DNA of 64,000 nt from CAYFZO01 sp965226235 (GTDB lineage Bacteria; Pseudomonadota; Gammaproteobacteria; Poriferisulfidales; Oxydemutatoraceae). The translations under genes and the position numbers were made by a program. The DNA lies in NCBI GenBank assembly GCA_965226235.1, contig OZ245335.1, positions 806,001-870,000 on the forward strand. The letters are read 5' to 3'. The notes under the pieces were generated by a model, which saw nothing but the letters and a program-made list of their open reading frames with translations, searched no databases and was not told where the DNA came from. Of the stretch, positions 43,050 to 51,879 are shown piece after piece (the first letter of the stretch is position 1; each line of letters begins with the position of its first letter).

Positions 43050-46000
43050 TCAGAAAGTATGACTGGGCAACAATGCCGCCGCCGCAAATGGCGTGGCGGC
43101 AGATAAAGAAGCAACATCGCTCACTGCGCCAAAGTGCCTTTGCAGTGTGCTGAGGCCAGCATCGATATTTCCTTGTGCATCGTACCAGTAAAAACTGTTG
43201 AAATAATCATGCGGGCCCGCGTAAGCCTCCACGATACGGTCCCATAGTGAATCCGGGGCATAAGCCACGCCAAACAACTGCCCCTCTCCGCCCTGATGTC
43301 CTCCGAACAAGACGGGGGTATCAGACAAGGCATCATAACGGCCACCGCCGAGCTTGAACCCGTCGCCCCCAAGCCCCGCGCTGTGTCCGGTCGCGTTGGC
43401 AGGATTCAGCAGCGACTGTGCCACCATCGCTTGGCGCATTCTGCCTGCGGCATAGCGCAAACCGCCCCATTTCAGACTCGACAGAGCCGCGTCCTGAAAC
43501 CGGCCGCCGGTCAACCCGGCAGCAACTCCCCTGACTGCTGCGGATCCCACCACGCGCCCTGCGGTCCATTGCCCGCCCGCATTCACGCCGATGTTCCGTA
43601 AAACACCTCCAGCGGCGGTATTCACAAGCGCATCGCGCAAATTGCCGCCAGACACCGCGCTGCTGACCCCACCCGACACCGCCCCTCCCAGGATCGCCCC
43701 ATTGGTCAGCGCACTGTTATAAGCTCCCATGTAGGTCCCGCTCCACATACCTCCAGGAGACCACACAAGCTTCGACACGGCCGAGTCGATAAATGAATGT
43801 GTTGCCCACGCACCGATGTAATAACCGGCGGCGATACTCGCTATCGTCTGAAAGTTGCTCTTCGCGAAACCGACCAAGCCTTTGACCGCGCGCTTGATGC
43901 CCTTGAAGATACTTTTCAGGAAAAACCCGCTCGGGTCGGTAAACTTCATGGGATTATTCAGCGCGTAACTGTAACGGTTATAGCTCTGCGTCGACAGCGG
44001 CAGGGAAACATAAGGATCCGGACTCAGAAAACGACCGGTGCGCGGATCGTAAATACGCCCGTTCATATGCACCAGGTCCACTTCTTCCAGGTATTCGTGC
44101 CCGGCAAAACCGCGATCAATCACTCCCTGCAAAGCAACGTCCCCACTGCGCCAATCGCCGGGGCGGCGTTCGCCAAACGGCATATAACTCGACCTCTCCA
44201 CAACTGCACCCGATTTATCGGTGATCGTATCCACGGACCCCAAGGCATCCTGATGCAAATAAAACAGTTTGCGGCTGATCTGGCCGTTACCGTGTCGATC
44301 GCGACGAATAGCGACCAGTCTGCCGCCCGCATGGATGTAGTAGAGATGCTCGACGCTCCCGTCGGCTTTCAGCACCCGCTCATAGAACTTGCCAAAATAC
44401 GAAGTGACATCGCCGCCCGACGAGCGCTTCAACACCCGGTCGCCGTTCGCATCGTATTCAAACTCGAGCCAGGCGCCGTCGCCGGCTTCCAGCATCGCCG
44501 GCTTGCCAAACGAAAACCACTCGGCAGTCAGCCGGGGACCGTAAACCAGGTTGCCTGACGCATCGTATTCATTGCGGTCTCCTCCGACCCGAACCGCCGC
44601 ATGAGGCAAGCTCCCTGCGTTGCCATACTCGTAATCGCCGACATCGGATTTGAAAACCAGATTGCCCAATGCATCATAAGCATACGAGCTGAATTGGTTG
44701 TAATCGTCGTGGTCGCTGTCGGCAACTACGACGGAGACAACCAGGCGATCCAGTTCATCATAGGCAAGGTATTCGGATATTTGCTGCGCGGCGTCGGTGC
44801 GGACCAGCAGATTGTCAGCTTCGTCATAGTAGTAAATCAGGTGCCGAATGCCGTCGAACTCCCCGGAGTCGCTTTTTATCTCCTGGAGATAGCCATTACC
44901 CGTATGGTAGCGGTGTTGTGTCAGCCAACCATTGCCGGTACGTTCCGACACCACCCTGCCGACCGGATCCTGTGCCAGCGCCTGCCAGTAATAAATGTCA
45001 TCTTCTACCTGGGGATCTTCGTCTGTCGCCAACCGCATCGTCGCAAGGCACCCGTCTACCTCGTCGAGTATGCGTTCGGACAACACCATGCGCGCGTACA
45101 TCCCTCGCTCAACGCGCCTGTCACCGGAAGCCTGTGCAGATAAAGCCGCATCCAGCACCCCGGCATCTTTCAGAAACACGGCAACCCGTGAAAGCTCGGA
45201 CGGCACCGATGCCTGGCAGTATGCCGCGGTCGGCTCCAACCGACCTCCTGCGACTTCGCCACGCAAGCGTGCCGCGCCACGCTCGAGCTCATCCGCCGCC
45301 GTGTCGAGCGCCTTGACCAGGCTTCTCCTGCCACTGGCCGTCGCAAGTCGCAATGCCCAGTGCCGATAAAAAGCTGAATGGGCGACATACTCCTCCAACT
45401 TGATTCGATAAAGCTCATCGTCCGATATTTTCCCGAACCCGGGATCTGCGTCGAAATGGCCGGTTTTGAAAAAGGAACTGTGGGCGGAGGACAGATACCC
45501 ATGCGGGTTGTACGAATACCTGAGGGTAAACCCGCGCGGATAATGCAGCTCTTCGAGGCGCCCTCGATCATGGCGCATGCCGATCGCGTACCCGCGGTTG
45601 TCGTCGATCGACGATGTCTTTCCAGCGGCGTCATAGGAAAAGCTGCGCTGATGATCGCCATACACCTCACTCGACAATTTGCCGACGCCGTACCTGGCTG
45701 TGTCATAAGACCAGCGCGCCGTACCCTCCTCCCGGACGCGCTCCAGTAACCGCCCAAGACGATCGTATTGCATACGCTGCTCCGAGCCGATCGCGTTGAC
45801 GGCGCTGATGACGCGACCGAACGGATCATAGGCAAAACCTTCCACACCCTGGTCTGGATATGTGACACGCAGGCGGTTGCCGAAGATGTCGTATTCCATC
45901 GTGACCTCATCGCCGTGCGCGTTGACCCCCCTGACCATGCGCCCCGCCGGATCATATTCAAATGACATTTCGGCGCCGGGCGGCTCGACAATGCGTATCA

Positions 46001-49000
46001 CCCTGTCCAGCCCGTCACGCTCGATCGTTTTTGAGCGCCCGAGTTCGTCGATGTGCTCGACCACAAGTCCGGCATAAACGAAGTGTCGCTCGGTGGATTC
46101 GCCGTCTACCAAGGGAGAGCTTTCCCTGACCAAACGATCCAGCGCATCGTACTCTCGCTCGACCCAATCGGCCGACTCGCCGGCAGCGAATGGCAGGGAA
46201 ATCCTCGTGACTCGCCCGTATGGATCGTACGTCCGATCTTCAAACAGCGTGCTGCCGTCAAACCCGACGGTTCTGACACTTAATACCCGCCCGTAAGCAT
46301 CGTGCAGCATCCGCTGCAGCGGCCGACCACTGACTTGCCGCGCCACCATGTAAACACTCCCCGCAGGAGCATCCTCCGGCAATCGGTAGGTACGAACAAC
46401 GGTGGTCTGCACACCGCCGGGTCTCGATTCGCCGGACAACCGTCCCCAGCCATCGTATTGCCTCGTCGTCACCAGCCCGTTGGCATCGATCACCACCAGG
46501 GGCCGACCGAAACGAGCGTCGTGGACATACGTCGTTACGTGGCCTTCCGCGTTGGCGGTTTTTACGGGAAACCGACCACGTTCATCATAGACGTGACGCG
46601 TAACCACGGGCGTCGTCGCCTGATGAATCGCTGCCGTGATTTCAGCAACCCGGTTGCCGAACTCATCGTATTCATACCGCTGGGTAACGGCCAGAGGTGC
46701 GTGGGGAGAAACGCTCCTGGAAAGCAGCAGCCCGGTTTGCGGCTCGTAATCGAACTCTACGGTGCGATCCACGCCGACATGCCGCTCATCGCTTTCCTCG
46801 AGCCGCGTGTGCGTGCGCAACCCAAGCACCCACAGATGCTCGTCGTTCAGGTACTCATGCTGCTCCACGCGAACAAAGCTGCGCCCATTGCTGTCGGTTG
46901 TGGTTCGCACGGTACCCACGTTGCCGTATTCGTCATGGTCCGAAAACGAAACCGCCACCTCCGAGACAAACGATCCATCGAGTTCATACCGACGCGACAC
47001 CGAACGCACTACATGCGGAAAAACGGTTTTCCCGTGAGCCCGGTGCAACGTGGCATACTCATTGCTCAGTGCCGAGATAAGCTGCTCCCGATCATCCACG
47101 ACCTGCTGCTCGACAACGGATGCGAAATACGGGAACTGCTGGGAGTAAACATCCCGGGTAACGATCCGTTTGCCTACATCGCGCACTTCTCTCCACGCAA
47201 ACCCGGAAAAGCCAAACCCAGCCAGATCGCTTTTCGCCCCGCCGTAGCGATACCGCGTGCGTAACCCGCCTCGCGACCCCTCCGCGCCCTGTTGTACGGC
47301 GGAAACCACCTGCATCGGCGGGGGCGTGCGAACCGATCGAAACCCGGTGTCCTCGGCGAGTGTATGAACCGAAGACGAACGCAGGGGCAAATAGCGAAGC
47401 CGTACCTCGGCACCCAGTCCATCGACAAAGGAGCGAACCAGATTGCCGCGTTTGCCAACCGCGTAAATCTGCGCCAAAGCCACTTTGGGATCTTCCATGC
47501 GATAGACGTCCGTAGCCCCGTCCCCATTGAAATCATAAAAATGCATGCGCTCGATCATTCTTATCTGTTTGGCGAATGACCCATCCAGAACAAAATCACC
47601 GCCCTCATACCTCCGCCACCCTTCTCCGGTCGCGAGGTAAAACCGGTTTCTCCCGGCACCGGCCGCCAGGTGATAAATATCGGTTCGAGCATCCCCATTG
47701 AAGTCACCGAACCCGACACGCAGGAGGCTTGCCCTCAACCCTTCTTTGCCCGAACTTTCGGCCACCCCGGGAGCCGACCTCAGCGTATAGCTTCCATCGC
47801 CGCGCGACAGATGCACCTCGTCCGGTGTAACGCTCCCACCCGGGGTCGCGTAATAAATATCGGTCAACCCATCGCCGTTGAAGTCGCCGAACTTGATCCT
47901 AAGCAGTTGCTCTACGCCGTCCCTGCGAGAGTTGAAATGGATCGCAGGGGCCTCGACCCGACGGTATTGCCCCTCGCCCACCGTCAGGTACACGTAACCC
48001 GGCGCCCCGCCCGAAACGCCACTGTCACCAATGTGGTAGAGATCGCTGATCCCGTCGCCGTTGAAATCGCCGATGCGAATGCGGGCCACCTGGACCCTGG
48101 CGCGGTCTTCATTGTGATTTGCAGCACTGTCTATCCCCGGGACGACCTCGTAGGTGCCGTCGCCATTGGACAGATACACTTCATCGGTCAACGCACTCGT
48201 GCCACGATGGCGAATGCGGTAAACATCCGTGCGGCTGTCGCCGTTGAAGTCGCCGAAACGCAGACAATCGCGATGCACACACCACACGGCGATACCCGGC
48301 GCGGCTGCGACACCCGAGTCAATACCGTCCACTGCCTCAAACCACAACGTTTCACCTGACAGACCGCTCAAATACAAGGCGTCGTGCCCGCTGCCGTACC
48401 GAAACTGGTAAACGTCGGTCAGTCCGTCACCGTTGAAATCCGCAAAGTGGAAATTCGCTGGGCCTGCATTCCTTTCGACTTGCGTTCGCGGCCCGGTCAC
48501 GCTCATGAATGAACCGTCGCCTTGATTCAGCCAAACCGCATCGTAGTCCTCACCGGTACCATGAATTTCATACATGTCGGTCAAGCCGTCCCCGTTGAAA
48601 TCCCCGGGCCAGTAAAGAGGAAACTCTTCCGAAGCGTCGCCGGCATACGCGATATCCCCCCAATGAGAAAACCCGAACGGGGACGAGGATTGCCAGTGAA
48701 AAACGCTCGGACGCAGACAACTGCCGCCTGCCGCACACTCGGTGAGCGAAGCGAGACGGTCAGGGAACACATCGCTTGACCCCTCGTAACGCAAGCGGTA
48801 CTCCCTGACGAGAGCACCGTCCACGCGAGCAACAACACGCGCCAGCCGCTGCGTCAGCGGCAACGGTACGCCCGCAAGATACGCGATCGAATCGCTGGCC
48901 CGCGGCTCATACTGGAATGACAGGACCGCCTCGCCATAGCGGATGCGCTTTATGTGGCGTTCGTTGTCCAGTTCAATGTAGTCGATGTCCATGACGTTGC

Positions 49001-49577
49001 CCATCCTGTCGACAACCTGGTTCATCAACCACGAAAGCACACCCCCATCCGCGGAGCGAACCCGGGCATTGGCGTTGCCTCCATAGACAGCGCGCAGCCC
49101 GTCTTTCATCCATACGACGAAACCCGCGCCGTCCCGGGTGACCTTGGTAAAGCTTTCCACGTAGGTGCGCAGTTCTTCGCTCGAGAGCATGGCTTCGCTG
49201 CCGTCGACCGGCACCAGGAAGCTGCCGTCGATACACAGGACGTCCCGATCGTCCATCGCGACCTGTCGCCGATACCCATGCACGGGCTCGGTCGCCGCAC
49301 AGCGATGGATGAACGATACACCCTCGAGCGACCAACCCACCCCCAGTGGACCACCGCTGGAGTGGCTGCTGTACACCAGTGCCAGGGAAGGCTGCATACG
49401 CCCGGGGCCCGGCGGTGCCGCCAAGGGGATCCGATACATCGCACCGCCCTGCTGATCGACTGCAAAGTCCCACGGTGTCGTACCCACCACAACGGCACGA
49501 TCGGCGGCGACCCACGCTGGAAACGACACGGCCAGCAATAGCAGGGCCACCGACCCACGCCGCCGACCACCGATCAC
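43050..49577 (-). CDS. giant secreted SpvB/FG-GAP/RHS-repeat protein with a variable C-terminal tip
   Basis: A 2175-residue protein with a signal peptide (ALLLLAVSFPAWVAA, residues 10-24). Residues about 30-310 are SpvB-like (SLALVYSSHSSGGPLGVGWSLEG). Seven FG-GAP/VCBS-like calcium motifs DFNGDGxTDxY lie at about 324, 380, 441, 503, 564, 624 and 682. YD/RHS repeats fill about 850-1880, ending with MNGRIYDPRTGRFLSPDP and NRYSYALNNPMKFTDPSG. A charged helical block of about 160 residues (1365-1525) interrupts the YD shell. The last 290 residues are a glycine/alanine-rich linker and a tip with EAYAGPHDYFNS and ATPFAAAALLPSHTF. RHS shells encapsulate and autocleave a C-terminal effector. The tip has no toxin fold known to me. 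It is coupled to the lipoprotein gene by a 4-bp overlap. Confidence 0.9.
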   Translation of the reverse strand: MIGGRRRGSVALLLLAVSFPAWVAADRAVVVGTTPWDFAVDQQGGAMYRIPLAAPPGPGRMQPSLALVYSSHSSGGPLGVGWSLEGVSFIHRCAATEPVHGYRRQVAMDDRDVLCIDGSFLVPVDGSEAMLSSEELRTYVESFTKVTRDGAGFVVWMKDGLRAVYGGNANARVRSADGGVLSWLMNQVVDRMGNVMDIDYIELDNERHIKRIRYGEAVLSFQYEPRASDSIAYLAGVPLPLTQRLARVVARVDGALVREYRLRYEGSSDVFPDRLASLTECAAGGSCLRPSVFHWQSSSPFGFSHWGDIAYAGDASEEFPLYWPGDFNGDGLTDMYEIHGTGEDYDAVWLNQGDGSFMSVTGPRTQVERNAGPANFHFADFNGDGLTDVYQFRYGSGHDALYLSGLSGETLWFEAVDGIDSGVAAAPGIAVWCVHRDCLRFGDFNGDSRTDVYRIRHRGTSALTDEVYLSNGDGTYEVVPGIDSAANHNEDRARVQVARIRIGDFNGDGISDLYHIGDSGVSGGAPGYVYLTVGEGQYRRVEAPAIHFNSRRDGVEQLLRIKFGDFNGDGLTDIYYATPGGSVTPDEVHLSRGDGSYTLRSAPGVAESSGKEGLRASLLRVGFGDFNGDARTDIYHLAAGAGRNRFYLATGEGWRRYEGGDFVLDGSFAKQIRMIERMHFYDFNGDGATDVYRMEDPKVALAQIYAVGKRGNLVRSFVDGLGAEVRLRYLPLRSSSVHTLAEDTGFRSVRTPPPMQVVSAVQQGAEGSRGGLRTRYRYGGAKSDLAGFGFSGFAWREVRDVGKRIVTRDVYSQQFPYFASVVEQQVVDDREQLISALSNEYATLHRAHGKTVFPHVVRSVSRRYELDGSFVSEVAVSFSDHDEYGNVGTVRTTTDSNGRSFVRVEQHEYLNDEHLWVLGLRTHTRLEESDERHVGVDRTVEFDYEPQTGLLLSRSVSPHAPLAVTQRYEYDEFGNRVAEITAAIHQATTPVVTRHVYDERGRFPVKTANAEGHVTTYVHDARFGRPLVVIDANGLVTTRQYDGWGRLSGESRPGGVQTTVVRTYRLPEDAPAGSVYMVARQVSGRPLQRMLHDAYGRVLSVRTVGFDGSTLFEDRTYDPYGRVTRISLPFAAGESADWVEREYDALDRLVRESSPLVDGESTERHFVYAGLVVEHIDELGRSKTIERDGLDRVIRIVEPPGAEMSFEYDPAGRMVRGVNAHGDEVTMEYDIFGNRLRVTYPDQGVEGFAYDPFGRVISAVNAIGSEQRMQYDRLGRLLERVREEGTARWSYDTARYGVGKLSSEVYGDHQRSFSYDAAGKTSSIDDNRGYAIGMRHDRGRLEELHYPRGFTLRYSYNPHGYLSSAHSSFFKTGHFDADPGFGKISDDELYRIKLEEYVAHSAFYRHWALRLATASGRRSLVKALDTAADELERGAARLRGEVAGGRLEPTAAYCQASVPSELSRVAVFLKDAGVLDAALSAQASGDRRVERGMYARMVLSERILDEVDGCLATMRLATDEDPQVEDDIYYWQALAQDPVGRVVSERTGNGWLTQHRYHTGNGYLQEIKSDSGEFDGIRHLIYYYDEADNLLVRTDAAQQISEYLAYDELDRLVVSVVVADSDHDDYNQFSSYAYDALGNLVFKSDVGDYEYGNAGSLPHAAVRVGGDRNEYDASGNLVYGPRLTAEWFSFGKPAMLEAGDGAWLEFEYDANGDRVLKRSSGGDVTSYFGKFYERVLKADGSVEHLYYIHAGGRLVAIRRDRHGNGQISRKLFYLHQDALGSVDTITDKSGAVVERSSYMPFGERRPGDWRSGDVALQGVIDRGFAGHEYLEEVDLVHMNGRIYDPRTGRFLSPDPYVSLPLSTQSYNRYSYALNNPMKFTDPSGFFLKSIFKGIKRAVKGLVGFAKSNFQTIASIAAGYYIGAWATHSFIDSAVSKLVWSPGGMWSGTYMGAYNSALTNGAILGGAVSGGVSSAVSGGNLRDALVNTAAGGVLRNIGVNAGGQWTAGRVVGSAAVRGVAAGLTGGRFQDAALSSLKWGGLRYAAGRMRQAMVAQSLLNPANATGHSAGLGGDGFKLGGGRYDALSDTPVLFGGHQGGEGQLFGVAYAPDSLWDRIVEAYAGPHDYFNSFYWYDAQGNIDAGLSTLQRHFGAVSDVASLSAATPFAAAALLPSHTF

Positions 49578-49975
49578 CGGGACGCCTCCCCATGCATGGC
49601 CCGTATCTCCGCCAGACGTATCCGCATCGACTGCAACCGGGCTTCAAGTACATCCAGAGGCGGCGAAGAAGAGGCCATATCAGCATCCAGACCCGCGCGC
49701 AGGATATGAGCGTCGGCACGATCTACCACGCGGTCGAGTGCACGGATGATGTCGTGAAGATCATACGCCTCGTCCAATCCATCGGCCGTAGGGCCTTCGC
49801 CGTTGCCCTCGGTTGAAGGAGGCGGGGCAGCAACCTCTTCAGGTTCTTCCTGATCTTCTTCGTCGCGCGACGAACCCCCGGAACACGCGGCAAGCAACAA
49901 AGCCATCGGCAGCACGACCGAGTGCCACCATGTCAAACTGCAGCGGCGGCGATTGATAAGCAAATTTCCGGGCAT
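49574..49975 (-). CDS. small acidic lipoprotein coupled to the RHS gene
   Basis: A 133-residue protein with a lipoprotein signal: basic INRRRC, hydrophobic VVLPMALLLAAC with a good lipobox (LAAC), then a serine/glutamate-rich spacer (SSRDEEDQEEPEEVAAPPP). The rest is a predicted helix with heptad-like leucines (LHDIIRALDRVVDRADAHIL; LEARLQSMRIRLAEIRAMHG). The ATG at 49975 directly precedes the signal. The stop overlaps the RHS start (ATGA), so the two are made together. It may anchor or chaperone the RHS protein; this is inference. Confidence 0.75.
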   Translation of the reverse strand: MPGNLLINRRRCSLTWWHSVVLPMALLLAACSGGSSRDEEDQEEPEEVAAPPPSTEGNGEGPTADGLDEAYDLHDIIRALDRVVDRADAHILRAGLDADMASSSPPLDVLEARLQSMRIRLAEIRAMHGEASR

Positions 49976-50140
49976 TGGCGTGAAAGCAGATTGCACAAGG
50001 CAATCTAGGCCCACGCCAGGTCTGCGGAGATGGGAACCTCCCGGGCGGCGTCAAGCAGCCGACGATTGGCAAGCTCTCATCTTGGCCAGGGGTAGCGACA
50101 CGCTCGGAAGAAAAGCGGCTGATGAATGTTCCGGCCGGCT

Positions 50141-50665
50141 TCAGCGGTTCGTGAAAACCTCATCCACCACAGTTGTGTACATCTCCCTGACTGCTGCACT
50201 GAAACAAGCGAACACGACCTTCCTGGGCACGCCGGTGCTTTCGAGATGGTTTCTGGTCTGCACCACGGCGATGCGTGCCGCCTGATCCAGGGGATAGCCG
50301 TAGACACCGGTGCTGATCGCAGGAAACACGATTGACGCGATCCCCTTTTCGGCGGCTATTTCAAAACAACGGCGATAACAACGCGCCAGAAGGGCGGGCT
50401 CTCCATGGTCACCCCCTTGCCATATCGGGCCGACGGTATGGATCACAAGCCGAGCTGGAAGATCGTATGCGCGGGTCGCCTTGGCGTCACCGGTGTCGCA
50501 TCCGCCCAACATGCGACACTCCTCAAGCAGACCGGGACCTGCCGCGCGATGAATTGCACCATCGACGCCACCGCCACCGAGCAGCGCTTTGTTGGCGGCG
50601 TTGACAATGGCATCGACCGACAACGTGGTGATATCTCCCTCGAAAACCTCTATGCGTTCTCGCAT
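50141..50665 (-). CDS. macrodomain protein (O-acetyl-ADP-ribose deacetylase-like)
   Basis: A 174-residue MacroD/YmdB-type macrodomain. NAANKALLGGGGVDGAIH (from residue 22) and FPAISTGVYGYP form the ADP-ribose pocket, and GDAKATRAYDLPA is the MacroD-type loop. Such enzymes hydrolyse O-acetyl-ADP-ribose or remove mono-ADP-ribose from proteins; YmdB also modulates RNase III. It lies 166 bp upstream of the lipoprotein-RHS pair on the same strand. Confidence 0.92.
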   Translation of the reverse strand: MRERIEVFEGDITTLSVDAIVNAANKALLGGGGVDGAIHRAAGPGLLEECRMLGGCDTGDAKATRAYDLPARLVIHTVGPIWQGGDHGEPALLARCYRRCFEIAAEKGIASIVFPAISTGVYGYPLDQAARIAVVQTRNHLESTGVPRKVVFACFSAAVREMYTTVVDEVFTNR

Positions 50666-51201
50666 TTCATCCTCCTGGCGCTACCCCTGAACCGATGCAG
50701 AATGTTGGGCGACGCATGCCTCGCCCTTGTGCACGCGTTGCCTCTACAAAAAAGATTTTTGTGTTTCTCCTGTTTTGTTTCGTGTATATAAATGCAGGAG
50801 CACAAACAAGAGAAATCACGTTTAGCCGAAATGGGGAAGAGGTTCTTGCACATTTTTCCCTTTTAGAAGAATTGACGATTCCGGAGAAGGAGAAACCCAC
50901 GGAGACTATGTTTCTCTTGCCTTTGATACAACCTCTGCAAACAAAAGAAATGCCTGTGACAGATTTCAAGTTTCATCTCGTGGAACATTTTATTGTTTAG
51001 CAATTCTTCTGTAAAACAAGTTAATATGTCCATAGGCGGTATCAGTTTTGTATCAATAAGCTTGGGACATGTTCCAACTTTGATCGATTCCTCGCTTCTT
51101 TGACGCTCTTTTGGTGTCCGCCGATTACCCTGCTACGAGCAGTATAGTTTGATCTTTAATAAGGATTTTTTCCATTATTCTGACGCAAAGGAGGCACTCA
51201 G
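50666..51201. other. A+T-rich spacer between the macrodomain gene and orfA
   Basis: This 536-bp stretch is visibly richer in A+T than its surroundings after the REP copy at 50707. A frame at 50695-51000 (+) would give a signal-like KKIFVFLLFCFVYINAGAQ followed by about 65 residues, but its first codons lie in the REP element and no family is recognised, so I do not call it a gene. The composition suggests inserted DNA. Confidence 0.4.
50707..50726. repeat. REP-type palindrome, imperfect copy
   Basis: GGGCGACGCATGCCTCGCCC is related to the perfect palindromes at 51600, 51647 and 51781. It marks the left boundary of the A+T-rich strip. Confidence 0.75.
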
Positions 51202-51588
51202 ATGAAAGGTAAGCGAATTAGCAAGAAACGGATCATTACGATCCTGAAAGAGCGAGCGGCCGGCATGAAGGTTGCCGAGCTGGCACGCAAGCATGGGGTA
51301 TCGGAGCAGTCGATCTACCGTTGGCAGAGCAAGTACGGCGGCGAGGAAGTTTCCAAGGCGAGGGAACGAGAGGCTGGCATGAAGGTTCCCGAACCGGGAC
51401 GCAGGCATGGGGTATCGAAGCAATCGATCTACCGCTGGCAGAGCAAATACGGCGGTGGGGAAATCTCCGATGCGAAGCGGATGGAGTTGCTGGAAGAGGA
51501 GAACCGGCAGCTGAAGCGGATGGTGGCGGATTTGAGCCTGGACAAGCAGATGCTCGAAGACATCATCAAGATGTCAAAAACCCGGTAA
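51202..51588 (+). CDS. orphan IS3-family OrfA-like transposase subunit with duplicated HTH
   Basis: A 128-residue protein of the IS3/IS911 OrfA type. A helix-turn-helix unit (AGMKVAELARKHGVSEQSIYRWQSKYGG region) occurs twice in tandem, 38 residues apart, followed by the leucine-zipper part MELLEEENRQLKRMVADLSL and DKQMLEDIIK. OrfA normally has one HTH and is followed by the DDE subunit OrfB in a -1 frame; here no OrfB follows, only REP elements. It is therefore a remnant that may still bind DNA. An AAGGAGGC ribosome site is present. Confidence 0.85.
   Translation: MKGKRISKKRIITILKERAAGMKVAELARKHGVSEQSIYRWQSKYGGEEVSKAREREAGMKVPEPGRRHGVSKQSIYRWQSKYGGGEISDAKRMELLEEENRQLKRMVADLSLDKQMLEDIIKMSKTR
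51247..51474 (+). repeat. 114-bp in-frame tandem duplication in orfA
   Basis: Units 51247-51360 and 51361-51474 encode two 38-residue copies of the HTH. They have diverged at many positions, for example AELARKHG against PEPGRRHG, so this duplication is older than the one in the VWA gene. Confidence 0.9.
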
Positions 51589-51599
51589 CGCCTGTGCAA

Positions 51600-51619
51600 G
51601 GGCGACGCATGCGTCGCCC
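51600..51619. repeat. REP-type perfect palindrome
   Basis: GGGCGACGCATGCGTCGCCC followed by CTACA. It is identical to the copy at 51781, including flanking bases (CAA before, CTACA after). Confidence 0.9.
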
Positions 51620-51646
51620 CTACAACAACACCGTCGGTGCGAATGC

Positions 51647-51682
51647 ACGTGTAGGGGCGAGGCATGCCTCGCCCCTACACGT
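51647..51682. repeat. 36-bp perfect palindrome of the REP family
   Basis: Two 18-nt arms meet at 51664/51665; the right arm reads TGCCTCGCCCCTACACGT. The core matches the other REP copies, and the CCCTACA end is present on both sides, so this looks like two half-elements head to head. Confidence 0.9.
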
Positions 51683-51780
51683 CCGCGCACATCCACCCGC
51701 AGAGAACGACACAACCCGGTATAACACGGCCTGCCGGGGCACCACCTGTGGAACAGACGGAACCCGTGACGCATTCACAA

Positions 51781-51800
51781 GGGCGACGCATGCGTCGCCC
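51781..51800. repeat. REP-type perfect palindrome
   Basis: Second identical copy of GGGCGACGCATGCGTCGCCC, in direct orientation to that at 51600 by the trailing CTACA. It borders the start of the metal-efflux operon. Confidence 0.9.
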
Positions 51801-51840
51801 CTACAGCAACATTGGCCACTTGCACGTTGAGCTAAAACTG

Positions 51841-51878
51841 TATACTCAATACATGAATGAATATATTGATCTTGAGTA
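51841..51878 (+). promoter_or_regulatory. possible promoter/operator of the Cus operon
   Basis: TATACT at 51841-51846 could be a -10 element. TACTCAA (51843-51849) and TTGAGTA (51872-51878) form a widely spaced inverted repeat right before the first ATG at 51880. No -35 element with standard spacing is clear, and no regulator gene is nearby. Confidence 0.3.
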
Positions 51879-51879
51879 A

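Noticed and set aside
50695..51000. 101-codon frame with a signal-like hydrophobic stretch
   Set aside because: Its start lies in a REP element and no homologous family is known to me; the hydrophobic stretch may simply reflect A+T-rich DNA. Left as part of the spacer.
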